Shown one piece after another: positions 13,139 through 23,092 of a DNA stretch of 64,000 nt; the stretch's first letter is position 1, and each line of letters starts with the position of its first letter. A model generated the notes under the pieces. It saw nothing but the letters and a program-made list of their open reading frames with translations, did no database searches and had not been told where the DNA came from. Position numbers and translations under genes: made by a program. Source of the DNA: Pseudo-nitzschia pungens (Eukaryota > Bacillariophyta > Bacillariophyceae > Bacillariales > Bacillariaceae); the NCBI GenBank assembly GCA_037355855.1, contig CM074760.1:4766501-4830500 (forward strand), given 5' to 3'.

Positions 13139-14389
13139 TTGGTTCCCCTGGAGCTTTTCCTTGTTCAGACCAACTCTGGACCTGTTGATGCTGCTGTACC
13201 CTGTTTCCCAGCATACAACCTATCACCTGGCTTCTCTCCAACCACGCGTCGGTTCTGTTGTTGCTTCTGCATCCAGCTGGTGCTTCCATTTCCCTGTCGT
13301 TTGTCATCATCAGGCATTTCTGTACCCAAGTGGTGTTCTGTTGTTGCTTCTGCATTCAACTGGTGCTTCTACTGCCCTGGCAATTGTCACCACCTGGCAC
13401 CTCTACCTCCAGCACGGCGTGTCTGTTGTTGCTCTCGCACCCAGCTGGTTGCTTTTCTGCTCTTGCTTTTCAGCATCCAAGTGGCTTTTCTGTTGCTGCC
13501 TCTGCACTCAACTGGTGTTTCTTTTGCCCCGGCTGTTGCTATCACCTGGCATCTTTCCATCCAAAGCGGTGCCTCTGTTGTTCCTTCTGCCCTCAGCTGG
13601 TGTCTCTGCACTCAGCTGCTCCCCTTCTGGTACAATACCTCCCCCTCCTAATAAGGGGTGGCCCACCTCCCAAGCTGCTTCCCGGAAGAGAAAGATCTTC
13701 CACGCCTCCGTCTTCTGCTAGGTCTGCCTCTGGGTCTCGGTCTAGCAAGCGCCCCTTTGTGCAACAGACCCCTCCAAGACAATCTAGTGCCAACTCTGCT
13801 CTTGCCACTCCTTCTCCTGCCCTTGCTACCAGATCATCCTCTTCATCAGCCTCATCAGCCTCTTCATCCTCTATGCATGGGTCTTCTGTTGATGATATGT
13901 CTTCCTCTTCTTCTGTGTCCTCATCTGCAGGTGTGCTTTCTGATGTTGATATGCTTGGCACTGAATCTGCACCAGGGGATTCCTTGCCGCCTTCTTCTCT
14001 GTCAGCAGCTTCTCAGTTAGGCTCCCAGACGTCAGGCTCTCTGCCGTCAGGTACTCTGTCAGGCTCTCAGTCGACAGGTACTCTGCAGTCAGACCCCCAG
14101 CTGACAGGCTCCGAGCCGTCAGGATCCCAGCAGCGAGGCTCCCAGCAGCCAGGATCCAAGCAGCCAGGCTCCCAGCTGACAGGCCAACAGCCGTCCAGAC
14201 ACACACCAATGGGTTCTTTGACCTCCGGCAAGGTTCCTGCTTCATCTATCCTCAAGCAATCTACTCTTGCCTTTTCCTCTGCCCAGAAGTCTGATCCCTC
14301 TCAGCAGAAAGCACGTTGCTCCCAACGCAAGGAGGCTCTGGCTGCTGCAAACAGGGCTCATTCTGATTCCTTCTTCTGGTGTTTTTATT
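13139..14389 (+). pseudogene. 5' fragment of a related LINE (leader and ORF1 start)
   Basis: Begins directly after the tail of copy A with a diverged version of the LINE leader (CTTTTCCTTGTTCAGACC ... GCTGCTGTACCCTGTTTCC), then an open Ser/Gln/Pro-rich frame with the ORF1 hallmarks DDMSSSS, SDVDMLGTE, LKQSTLAF and LAAANRAHSDSFFWCFY. It stops abruptly at 14389 where the copy B leader begins, so it is cut exactly in the conserved ORF1 box. Leader segments hold CAGCTGGTG/TGTTGTTGC repeats. Clearly the same LINE superfamily, but a distinct subfamily. Confidence 0.75.
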
Positions 14390-16001
14390 GTACTAGCTTC
14401 CCGGAAATTTTCAAGCCTACACACAATTTGCAGAGTTCTGCGTGTGTGCTCCAAGTGTGAGACAATCTGACTCGACCGCTCCGCTCCGAGTGTGAGACAA
14501 ATTTTGCTCGTTTTTTAGCAAAAATTCCTACACGAAAATCCTACACGACAATCCTACACGTTTGCAGAGTTCTTCCGCGCAGAGTTTTTGGGCTCCAGGT
14601 GTGAGACAAATTTTGCTCGTTTTTTAGCAAAAATTTCCAGGTTCCCTGGTGACTTTTGTGGGTGTGCTCCAGTATATTTTTTGGATCCCCAGGGACCTTT
14701 TCCTTGTCCAGACCAAGGTTACCCTTGTTGTTGCTGCTGTACCCTGTTTCCAGGATACACCCATCTGTATATATACATACAGGTTAACACTGACAGCCTA
14801 CCAGCGCCCGAGCCAACACGCCTATTCAGCCTATACTTGCCCCACCATGCCTCTTCCCCCGCCAGCTTCCAGGCAAAAAAGGCCTCCCTTGACTGCCACT
14901 CCTTCAAACAAACGCGCCTTTATGGGGACTCCTTCCCGCTGACCACCTGCTGGTTCCGTTCAGGCTACTCCCTCTCCCCCTCCCTCTCTCCGTCCAGCTA
15001 GGGATTCGCTCCCTTCTGATGATGATATGTCCTTCACTTCTGCTGTGTCTACTGGTGCACTAGATGATGTTGATATGAGCACTGAGCAGTCAGGCACTGG
15101 GCATTCAGACACAGGGCATTCAGGCAGTGGGCAGTCCAACAGTGGGAAGTCTGACAGTGGGAAGTCCACCAGTGGGAAGTCCACCAGTGGGGAGTCCAAC
15201 AGTGGGAAGTCCAACAGTGGGAAGTCCAACAGTGGGACGTCCAACAGTGGGAAGCCCAGCAGTGAGCAGTCCAACAGTGAGACGTCCGTGGATGGTCAGC
15301 CCGGCTCTGAGCACTCAGACTCTAAGCACCCTCCTTCCAAGGTCTCTCCTTCCAAGTCTAGTCTGAAACAAGCTACTCTTGCATTTCGCTCTGACACACC
15401 GTCTGCAGAGCGACATGCCCTATGCCAGAAAGCCCTGGCTGCTGCCAACAAAGCTCACTCAGATTCCTTCCTCTGGTGCTTCTACGGTAATCCGAAGTTT
15501 TCTCGGATGAGCACGTGTACTCGCGGATGGGCACGTGCACTCGCACCTAAGTAATAATTTTAAATAATTTGAAAAAGTGCGCGCAATGGAAAAAATGAGT
15601 GTCATTTCTTTAGTAATGGAGTTATTTCTTTGGTAATGGATCGCATTTCTTTGGTAATGAGATCGCATTTCTTTGGCAATGAATTGCATTACTTCGGAAT
15701 TGCTTCGAATTGATCCTCCCAGAACGCACAAGGGCACTCACCGGAAAGGGACAAAGCATATGCCAAAAATAAAGCTGAGAGTGGTCAAATGGACCCATTT
15801 CTTGCCAGAGAGCACACCGTGGTGGATATTTAGGCTGTAGATGCCAAAATCCCTGCAAAATGAAGGTGACTTGTACAACAGAAAACAGAGCTTGGAGAAC
15901 GCGTAGAACGCGTAGAACGGTAGAACGGGTAGAATTGCGCTCGTAGCGAACCCCAAGAAATGGACATGTAGATCAGGTAGAAATGCGCTTGTAGTAGAAA
16001 G

Positions 16002-16070
16002 CAACCTCGTGCTGGGCTGCTGTTTGTCCTCGGCTTCGCCTCGTACAAACAGCAGCCCAGCACTTGGTTG
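16002..16070. repeat. Hairpin H1 with CTCGGC..GCCTCG apex
   Basis: A 19-bp perfect stem (16009-16027 with 16045-16063), extended outward by CAACC/GGTTG. The loop contains CTCGGCTTCGCCTCG. It is part of a 116-bp unit repeated at 16118. Confidence 0.85.
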
Positions 16071-16117
16071 TCATAGTGGACATGTAGATCAGGTAGAAAT
16101 GCGCTTGTAGTAGAAAG

Positions 16118-16186
16118 CAACCTCGTGCTGGGCTGCTGTTTGTCCTCGGCTTCGCCTCGTACAAACAGCAGCCCAGCACTCGGTTG
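16118..16186. repeat. Hairpin H2, tandem duplicate of H1
   Basis: Same arms and apex as H1 at a 116-bp spacing. Here the right arm is followed by CTCGG (CTTGG in H1), giving CCTCG-arm-CTCGGC-TTC-GCCTCG-arm'-CTCGG. Confidence 0.85.
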
Positions 16187-16257
16187 TCGTAGGGAATTGC
16201 GCTCGTAGCAAACCCCAAGAAATGGACATGTAGATCAGGTAGAAATGTGCTCGTAGA

Positions 16258-17229
16258 TTAATATCGTGAAAAACGATCATCTTCTCTTCTTCTGTAGGGA
16301 TTACGAGGACGCGCTTCAGGGCCAGGTCGAAAAGGATGGTGGTGATCAGGCTCAAAAGAGACGCGCCTGCTGTGTTCCCTTTCCATGGGAGAGAGCCTGT
16401 GGTGTTCCTCATAGGTGTGATAGTGATTATCCCCAAAAGAGACACGGTGAGGGCGTTCTTGCTGACGAGAGCGTTCTCGTGGAGCACAAACTCCATACGA
16501 TGAAGAGGACCACCGAGCTGCTCCCCTTTCACCAAGAGTGGGGGGTTCCTGAGGGCGTTCCTGAGGGTGTTCCTGAGGGCGTTCTTGTGGAGCATAGAAA
16601 GACCGACGAGCTCGAGGAGGAGGATAGTACTCCTCGTCCTGGTGGTGGTACTCAGCAGTGCGTCGTGGTGTATCATAGTAAGACAAGCGACGCGGGTAGT
16701 AATTCTCGTAGTATGATGATTGCTCATCGCGCTCATGATAGTGTCGGTCGGGAGGATAGGGCATCCGACGCTGATCTTCAAAAGAGAGAGATCGAGGGCA
16801 GTAGCGGCCGCGCCGATCCTCATATCGATCCTCGTGCTGGTGTTGCCAGGATTCCTCGTATCGTTGCTGATTGCGCTCTTGCTGATTCTTGTTCGTAAGC
16901 TCAATAAATGGAGGGGGGGCAGGAGACGATCCTTCTTGCGATTCGGAAAGAGTAATATTGGATGGGATATTACGACTAGTAGCCTTGATTGCTGGTGGTA
17001 CCTCAAATCTCTGCGTCATCAAACCCAGATCTCCAGCCGCTTGTTGAGAAGAACATGAATTCTGGTCGTCCTTGGAGCCATCATTGAACGAACCTAGTGT
17101 GTGGATTGTTCCCAGAGGGGAATCACTGTAGGGATCTGAAGAATCATTCAAAAATTGATTGCAAGCAGCTTGATCATCTGCACGAGAGAGAAGGCTCTTA
17201 CTCAAATCTTCAGTTGTAGTAGAGTTCAA
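16258..17229 (-). CDS. Tyr/Arg/His/Pro-rich hypothetical protein (open frame, start uncertain)
   Basis: Open minus-strand frame of about 323 codons ending at TAA 16258-16260. The first half is Ser/Asp/Asn-rich (KSLLSRADDQAACNQF); the second is dominated by Arg, Tyr, His, Glu and Pro with repeats such as PQERPQEHPQERPQE and RRVSFEPDHHH. The frame has no clear ATG at its 5' end: it opens with TTG at 17229 and continues open upstream, so a further exon or start may lie beyond. It is bracketed by hairpins H2 (downstream) and H3 (38 bp upstream). The composition suggests a disordered or RNA-binding-like protein, but no domain is recognised. It may be cargo of the insert or a captured host gene piece, and chance openness of a biased sequence cannot be excluded. 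Confidence 0.42.
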   Translation of the reverse strand: MNSTTTEDLSKSLLSRADDQAACNQFLNDSSDPYSDSPLGTIHTLGSFNDGSKDDQNSCSSQQAAGDLGLMTQRFEVPPAIKATSRNIPSNITLSESQEGSSPAPPPFIELTNKNQQERNQQRYEESWQHQHEDRYEDRRGRYCPRSLSFEDQRRMPYPPDRHYHERDEQSSYYENYYPRRLSYYDTPRRTAEYHHQDEEYYPPPRARRSFYAPQERPQEHPQERPQEPPTLGERGAARWSSSSYGVCAPRERSRQQERPHRVSFGDNHYHTYEEHHRLSPMEREHSRRVSFEPDHHHPFRPGPEARPRNPYRRREDDRFSRY

Positions 17230-17266
17230 TGATGCTGGAGAGCAAAAAGCACTCGACTCCCTCCTC

Positions 17267-17320
17267 GTACTGGCTGCTGTTTGTTCTCGGCTAGCGCCTC
17301 GTACAAACAGCAGCCAGTAC
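17267..17320. repeat. Hairpin H3, different arms, same apex
   Basis: 18-bp stem GTACTGGCTGCTGTTTGT (17267-17284) pairing with 17303-17320; the loop contains CTCGGCTAGCGCCTCG. The left arm is preceded by CCTC, the right arm followed by CTCGG. Confidence 0.85.
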
Positions 17321-18019
17321 TCGGATATCGTTGAAACTTACCAGTGAAGAGAGCTGATCCCATGGTCAAAAGCAAAAAAGCGATTGTCGTCAGTCACTGG
17401 AATTAACTGACGAGTCGTCGAAAACACTTCCGCAGCGCTCCCTGAGCACACAAAACACACCAGATGATACTCTTGCACTTACAGACTAGTATATAAACTT
17501 GGATACAGTTGAAATAGGATGGAAAGAGTCGAAAAGCAGAATCCCATGGTCCGACGCGTTTTGTAAATCGAATTTTTTGAAATAATGATTTGGTTGAAAT
17601 CCAAGCAAATCCAAGCAAGAAGCAAAAAACACCTGTGTACACTCGTTGAAACTTAAAAATACAGTACATATCATACAGAGCCGTACGTACACAACTTTCA
17701 ATCGCGCCTGTTGGATCTCTCTTAATGCGCGCAGGGCACGACTCATTTGCTCAAAGCACGGAGTTGTGTGTGAAAATCGTCCCCTCATTTCTCTCCTACA
17801 CAACACTGTGTACTGCTCACCTACAGAGTCCCACAACAAAAAACAAACTTATTACTCCAGTAACGTTCTCCAGTTTTTGTGTACCTTTGCCTAAAAGTGC
17901 AGTACACATCGTTATCGTTACGGGATAGAAATACAGTAATGCAAATCAAGTTTTCGTGTACCGTTGCCATTAACTGCAGTATACACACAGGTTTTTGTGT
18001 ACCGCAACGAAAACACGCT

Positions 18020-18107
18020 GCAGCAGCAACAAGCAGCAAGCGCTGCTTGCTGGCAAAGATGTTGCAGCAGCAACAAGCAGCAAGCGCTGCTTGCTGGCAA
18101 AGACCTC
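18020..18107. repeat. 44-bp direct duplication
   Basis: Two copies of a unit containing CAGCAGCAACAAGCAGCAAG and CGCTGCTTGCTGGCAAAGA, at 18021 and 18065. Each unit is itself nearly self-complementary around AAGCGCTGCTT. Confidence 0.85.
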
Positions 18108-18180
18108 CTCCTCCTTTTGTGCTCACCTCGAAACTTCGGATTACGCAATTAATATACCTTACCTCCTTAACCTCCTCCTC

Positions 18181-18282
18181 GTGGTCCCCAGAAGCAGCGC
18201 TGTAACATCCCCGGCTCTTTTCCCTCGGCTAGCGCCTCGAAGAAAGAGCAGGGGATGTTGCAGCGCTGCTTCTGGGGACCAC
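18181..18282. repeat. Hairpin H4, about 41-bp stem, same apex
   Basis: Left arm 18181-18222 pairs with 18242-18282 with only a few mismatches (starts GTGGTCCCCAGAAGC, ends GCTTCTGGGGACCAC). The loop contains CTCGGCTAGCGCCTCG; outer flanks are CCTCG and CTCGG. Confidence 0.88.
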
Positions 18283-18293
18283 TCGGAGTCGGA

Positions 18294-18387
18294 TTGGTTG
18301 GCACGTGTCTCACCCTAAGTATTGAATATTCCTCGGCGCGCGCGCCTCGGAATATTCAATACTTAGGGTTCGACACGTGCCAACCAA
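18294..18387. repeat. Hairpin H5, two-part stem, same apex
   Basis: Outer stem 18294-18309 with 18372-18387 (TTGGTTGGCACGTGTC), small internal loop, inner stem 18313-18331 with 18350-18368 (CCCTAAGTATTGAATATTC). Apex CTCGGC-GCGCGC-GCCTCG. It lies only 12 bp from H4, next to the right end of the insert. Confidence 0.88.
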
Positions 18388-18623
18388 AACAGGAGGACGG
18401 TATATTACTTTCAGTAAGGGGCCTTTTACTGGTCGTGCTTCCATTCCCACCCCCATCCAAACTCTTCGTAAAACTCCAGCAGGATCCCGGCTATGGACTG
18501 GGTGTCCAAGTCCCACTCACTTCTTCAGCAAGAAAGATGGGAATGACAAGAAATCCATCCATGATGTCTGTCAGTCTGCCATCCCTCCAGCATATGCTCA
18601 CGCTTTTCCTGACAACCCTGAGT

Positions 18624-19123
18624 NNNNNNNNNNNNNNNNNNNNNNNNNNNNNNNNNNNNNNNNNNNNNNNNNNNNNNNNNNNNNNNNNNNNNNNNNNNNN
18701 NNNNNNNNNNNNNNNNNNNNNNNNNNNNNNNNNNNNNNNNNNNNNNNNNNNNNNNNNNNNNNNNNNNNNNNNNNNNNNNNNNNNNNNNNNNNNNNNNNNN
18801 NNNNNNNNNNNNNNNNNNNNNNNNNNNNNNNNNNNNNNNNNNNNNNNNNNNNNNNNNNNNNNNNNNNNNNNNNNNNNNNNNNNNNNNNNNNNNNNNNNNN
18901 NNNNNNNNNNNNNNNNNNNNNNNNNNNNNNNNNNNNNNNNNNNNNNNNNNNNNNNNNNNNNNNNNNNNNNNNNNNNNNNNNNNNNNNNNNNNNNNNNNNN
19001 NNNNNNNNNNNNNNNNNNNNNNNNNNNNNNNNNNNNNNNNNNNNNNNNNNNNNNNNNNNNNNNNNNNNNNNNNNNNNNNNNNNNNNNNNNNNNNNNNNNN
19101 NNNNNNNNNNNNNNNNNNNNNNN
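18624..19123. other. Assembly gap (500 N)
   Basis: Exactly 500 Ns, i.e. a scaffold gap of conventional size, within ORF1 of LINE copy B. The 36 bases to its right (19124-19159) are the reverse complement of ORF2 sequence found at 10651-10687, which does not belong here and points to a local assembly error. Confidence 0.97.
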
Positions 19124-21751
19124 GGACAAGTCAGCACCTCTGAAGCCAGCGTTGACAAATGGTTTGGTCAAGATGTCTCCTGAGTGTTTTGATGACCTAT
19201 ATTGTGAGGGCAACCTTTTGCCTAGCACTGAAGGCAAAGTATGGTGGGCAGCCAATCAGGTGCTTGGTTCTCATTGGCATTTCAAGAAGCGACCTCCTAC
19301 ACCTGCGCCACCAGTGGCTGATGATGCTTCCACTTCCAAATCTTCCCCTTCCAAATCAGTGTCCTTTCTTCCTGGTGGTGGTGATGCTACTGTCTTGTCC
19401 TCCTCTGCTGGGCATTTCCTCCAACGCCGAGGGGTTTGCTCCAGTGATTCTAGAGCTCCAGTGGATGTAACTGCTGGAACCAAGTGTTCTCATAGTTCTT
19501 ATGTCACTCTGTCCCTTCCAAGGTTGATGTCACAACGCCCTGGGGAACTGTATGATGAACTGCTCAAGTCTCTCAAGGAAGCTTTGGATCTACTTTGGAC
19601 TGTTGACAAGCGCCTGGTGTTGTATGTTTTTCCCTCAAGAGCCCGGCTCAACCCCAAGGCCAAGCCTGTTACCAAGCTTTGGACTACCCTTCCCAACAGG
19701 AAAACCTTGGAATTGTATGTTGCTCAGCTCTGGCTTCGCAGCAGAACTGCTCCTCACCTACGCTTCTTTGTGGGACACAGTGTTTCCCTGGAGACTCTAT
19801 TGTCTGTCTCCTTGCTCCAGAGGCTCAGAGATCGTGACATGGACTTGAAGTTTGACCACATCCAGGCCCCAGTTATTGTCACCTGTGGCTTTCTCCTTGG
19901 ATCATACATGCAGAGTTTTGATCTTGACCACTACAACGAATTGCTTCAGACTCATCCCAGGTTTCAGGCATGTCCTATTGCTGTCATCAGGAAGAATATC
20001 AGCCTGGACAACTCCAGAACTCCTGATCCCCATCCGGTTCTGGCTGCTCATGTTTTATGTGATGCTACAAAGCGCGCCCAAACCGTTAAGCTCCTCAAAG
20101 CCCAGTTCAATCGGTGCAAACCTTCCGACATTGCCTCTCTCCCTGATGGTAAATTCTACAAGTTTATTGAGACAGCTACCAATCCTTCTGACAGACCCCT
20201 TCCCCCTTCCAAGCTCAAGACTGTTCGCCAAGCTAAGCACCGCCAAGCCAAATTTATTGAGAGCCATGAAAGTGCTCCTGTTTTGGGGGTAGTTGATCTT
20301 GATCTTCCTGTTGATTTGGGCCAAGGGCTGGGTATGAAGACACTGTGCAGTGTGCTTATGGGCATCAGAACCCGTGACAATTGGTCATGGCCTCTCTTTC
20401 TTTCTGTTGATACCAGTTCATACCGGGGTGAGATCCTTGCTTTGTACAACATCACTACCAAGGCTGAAGCCATGGCCATGTTGTCTTTCCTGCCTATTTT
20501 TTTGGAGGCTCAGTATGGTTCTTGTGTTAGACAATGGTTCTCTTCTGAGTGCTTGACTGAAATGGAGGCTTACCATTGGGATGCTGCTGCCAATTGTGTG
20601 GTGGAAACTGCACCAGCTGCAGACCCAATGCAGGATGACTCTGTTCCCTTTTTTGGTGATGGGGATGCCAGAGATTGGGAGCTTGTTGATGATGACTTGT
20701 CAGTTGACCTTGCCCCAGACCTCACTTTTGATCTAGATTTGTACTTTAACCTCCAAGCTCGTGCTGACAGTGGTGGTGGTGGCTTTGATGACTCCCAATC
20801 AATGGATACTTTAGCTACAGGCACTTCCAATCTCACTGCTGTCCAGGCTTCACCGCCTGCAGGTGGTGCTCCTCCTGGAGGTGACCCTCCCAATGTTGCC
20901 AAGGCTGGTGCCTCCCCTGGTGTCTCTCCTGATGTCTCACCTGCAGTTCCTGATCCTCCCAATGCTGCCATGGCTGGTGTCTCCCCTGTGGCCTCTCCTG
21001 ATGCCTCAACTGCAGTTCCTGCTGTCCTGCCTTCTGGTTTGCCTGGTGGTGAGGAAGATGCAGCCTCTGCTTTGAGGGTTGGAGTTGCTGCTATTGCATT
21101 CTCCTCCAGCCATGATGCTAGTGTCAGTGATTTGAGCCATGCCAATGTCTCCACCAAATCAGCTCCGGCAACTCTTTCTTCCGTGCGACAGACTCGGTTT
21201 CCTTCTGATCATGGTTAGATTTTCTGGTATGAGGTTTGATGGGATGCCTTCCAATCCAAATCCCATCAATGCTTCTACTGATTCTCCCTTTTCCCCCTCC
21301 GCCTCTTTCCCTGCTTCTCAATTTGTACAATTAACTCTTCATGGAGACTCTCTTGCTGCTAAGGATTCTGATAGTTTTGGTCATCCTTTTCCTCAAGCTC
21401 CATCATCTAATTCCACCATCATCACCTTTCAAAACATTGGGCCTCAGCGTCGAGCTGCTTTTATGTCCAGGTCCAAGCACAACTCTCGTCAATTTGTCAA
21501 GAGCAACGCCAGTGTGGCGCTTTTTGCTGAACATTGTTTGAATGAATCCAAACTCCTGCCCTGTGATCTTTTCAATCGGCGCATGAAGAATGTCTGTCCC
21601 TCAAGTTTTTCCTATCTTGCCAACAACAAGCATGAAGCTTCTGACTGCACATGGCTTCAGCCTGGAGGCACAGGTTTTTCCATTGACCAATTGTTCAGTT
21701 CCCACAAGGTTGCTCATGGGGCTGATCCTTCTGGTCTTGGCAGATGGTCCT

Positions 21752-22121
21752 TGTTACGGTCTAAGGTAGAATTAGATGGCGTAATACGGGATAGAGGTAT
21801 TTTAAAGATGAAAGGTTAATAAATTGTGTTATAAAAGAGAATGGTTGAATACTTTACGAGATGGGAATGATTCCTTGAGTATGGAATGAATGATCGAACA
21901 ATGATATTATTGTTCGTCGGGCATAATATCAATAATCGTTGAGTCACTTGAATCTTTGTTTATCTTGATATTTGAATATCCAATTAGTATTGGATTGCAT
22001 GTGTATTCTTGTATGTTGAATATTCAATATATGTACATGAATATCCTACATATTGGAGTATATGTGGGATTCAATAATCATTTAGAGTCTCTCGTAGGGA
22101 TGCCTACGCCAGCCCGTCACA
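21752..22121 (-). repeat. LTR (3' in element sense) of gag-only element 1
   Basis: 370 bp, TGTTACGG...CCGTCACA. Nearly identical to 24203-24572. Confidence 0.93.
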
Positions 22122-23092
22122 TAGTTCCCCAATGATTAGGTGAATTTTGCATGTGGTTCAATACAATAAGGTTCGGAGTTGAGTAGTATCGATGGAAAGA
22201 GATATGCTTGTTCGGAGAACCGGTTGAAGATGATATATGCCATTGGAAATATTTCGAAGATATATGGTAATGTAGATTAAAGTGGGATTGAAGAAGGTTC
22301 TTTGACACTGAAGGAATCGAAGATTTGTTTCTTGTTCGTTGTCGTGCTTGGAGTTTTCATCACGACATATTGTTAAAAATAGAAAAAGAGTCGAAGAAAA
22401 TTCTTTTCCTCCCCCAACTGTGATGTACCTCTCGGGGTAGTGGAGCTGATTTGAAATTAAGTTGATTTTGAAATCGGGTGCGTGTAGGCATAAAAACACC
22501 TCCTGTTGTAATAGGAGTTGAAGGTAGGTGAAAAGCCGGAGCGTTGAGTTGTTGTTATCGTTGTTCAAAGCCGTTGCTATGTCTGCGATTGTATAGTGAC
22601 GCAGAGAGGGGACGCATTGTTTGTTACGGTTTGAATTGATATGTAAATTCAGTTGCGATTTGCCGGATACTTTGCCGGTCTTTATTTAGGTGTATTTGCA
22701 GCAGTCGACTGGAGTTCTGAATTTTTGTAACTTCAGAGCACCTCTGTGGGTTTTGAATATGGTTTTTGTGGGATTGCTGTTTTATCTTTGGAGCTCCCTG
22801 TGGACTATTCGTTTGCCCGGAACAAGGTTGGCCTTGTTATTGCTGCTGTACCCTTTAGTTTGTTTGCGTCTGTACCCATATCGATATCGATATTGTCGAT
22901 TCGATTGATTGATTGATTCATGGCATTCTTAGCGTCTGTACCCATTGCAACTGGTTCGCGTCCGAACCGATCTGCGTCCAGATCTTTATTGCGTTTGTTT
23001 GTATTTGCCATTGAATCTTTATTTATTTAATGTGGTTGATTGTCGCCGTCACTCTGGATCGGTCTTGAGCACGTGTATTTAGTTCAAACATT

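Larger units (their letters stand above)
15491..18413. mobile_element. 2.9-kb hairpin-rich insert inside LINE ORF1
   Basis: Sequence absent from copy A at the equivalent point. It is bounded by GTAA on both sides (15487-15490 and 18414-18417), while copy A has a single GTAA, so this reads as an insertion with a 4-bp target duplication. Alternatively the ends look like an intron (GTAATCC...TTACTTTCAG), but splicing would join CTACG to TAAGG and lose one G relative to copy A. Inside are five long hairpins, a 116-bp tandem duplication, a minus-strand ORF of 323 codons, short repeats of GGTAATG..CGCATTTCTTT (15608-15690), and 'tttttgtgtacc...gcagtaca' phrases (17620-18010). No transposase was recognised. 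Class unknown. Confidence 0.6.
14847..21218 (+). pseudogene. LINE ORF1, copy B (split)
   Basis: ATG 14847 in the same CCACCATG context as copy A, with the same in-frame TGA (14940-14942). From ATG 15027 it is open through SLKQATLAF and LAAANKAHSDSFLWCFYG without copy A's frameshift, then is broken at 15490 by the hairpin-rich insert. Coding resumes at 18415, is lost in the N gap, and continues from about 19160 (MSPECF) to the TAG at 21216-21218. A KSSPSK insertion relative to copy A and other substitutions lie near 19320-19360. The gap prevents a verdict on overall integrity. Confidence 0.8.

Noticed and set aside
17400..18180. A gene in the middle-right part of the insert
   Set aside because: Short frames on both strands only, with CAGCAG/GCTGCT repeats; no conserved motif or splice-consistent model found.
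16002..18387. Rho-independent terminators
   Set aside because: Bacterial terminator logic does not apply in this eukaryotic context, there are no U-tracts after the stems, and arms are too long.
18255..21218. Single 987-codon ORF running through the N gap
   Set aside because: It is an artefact of translating Ns as open sequence; the part before 18415 is insert DNA.
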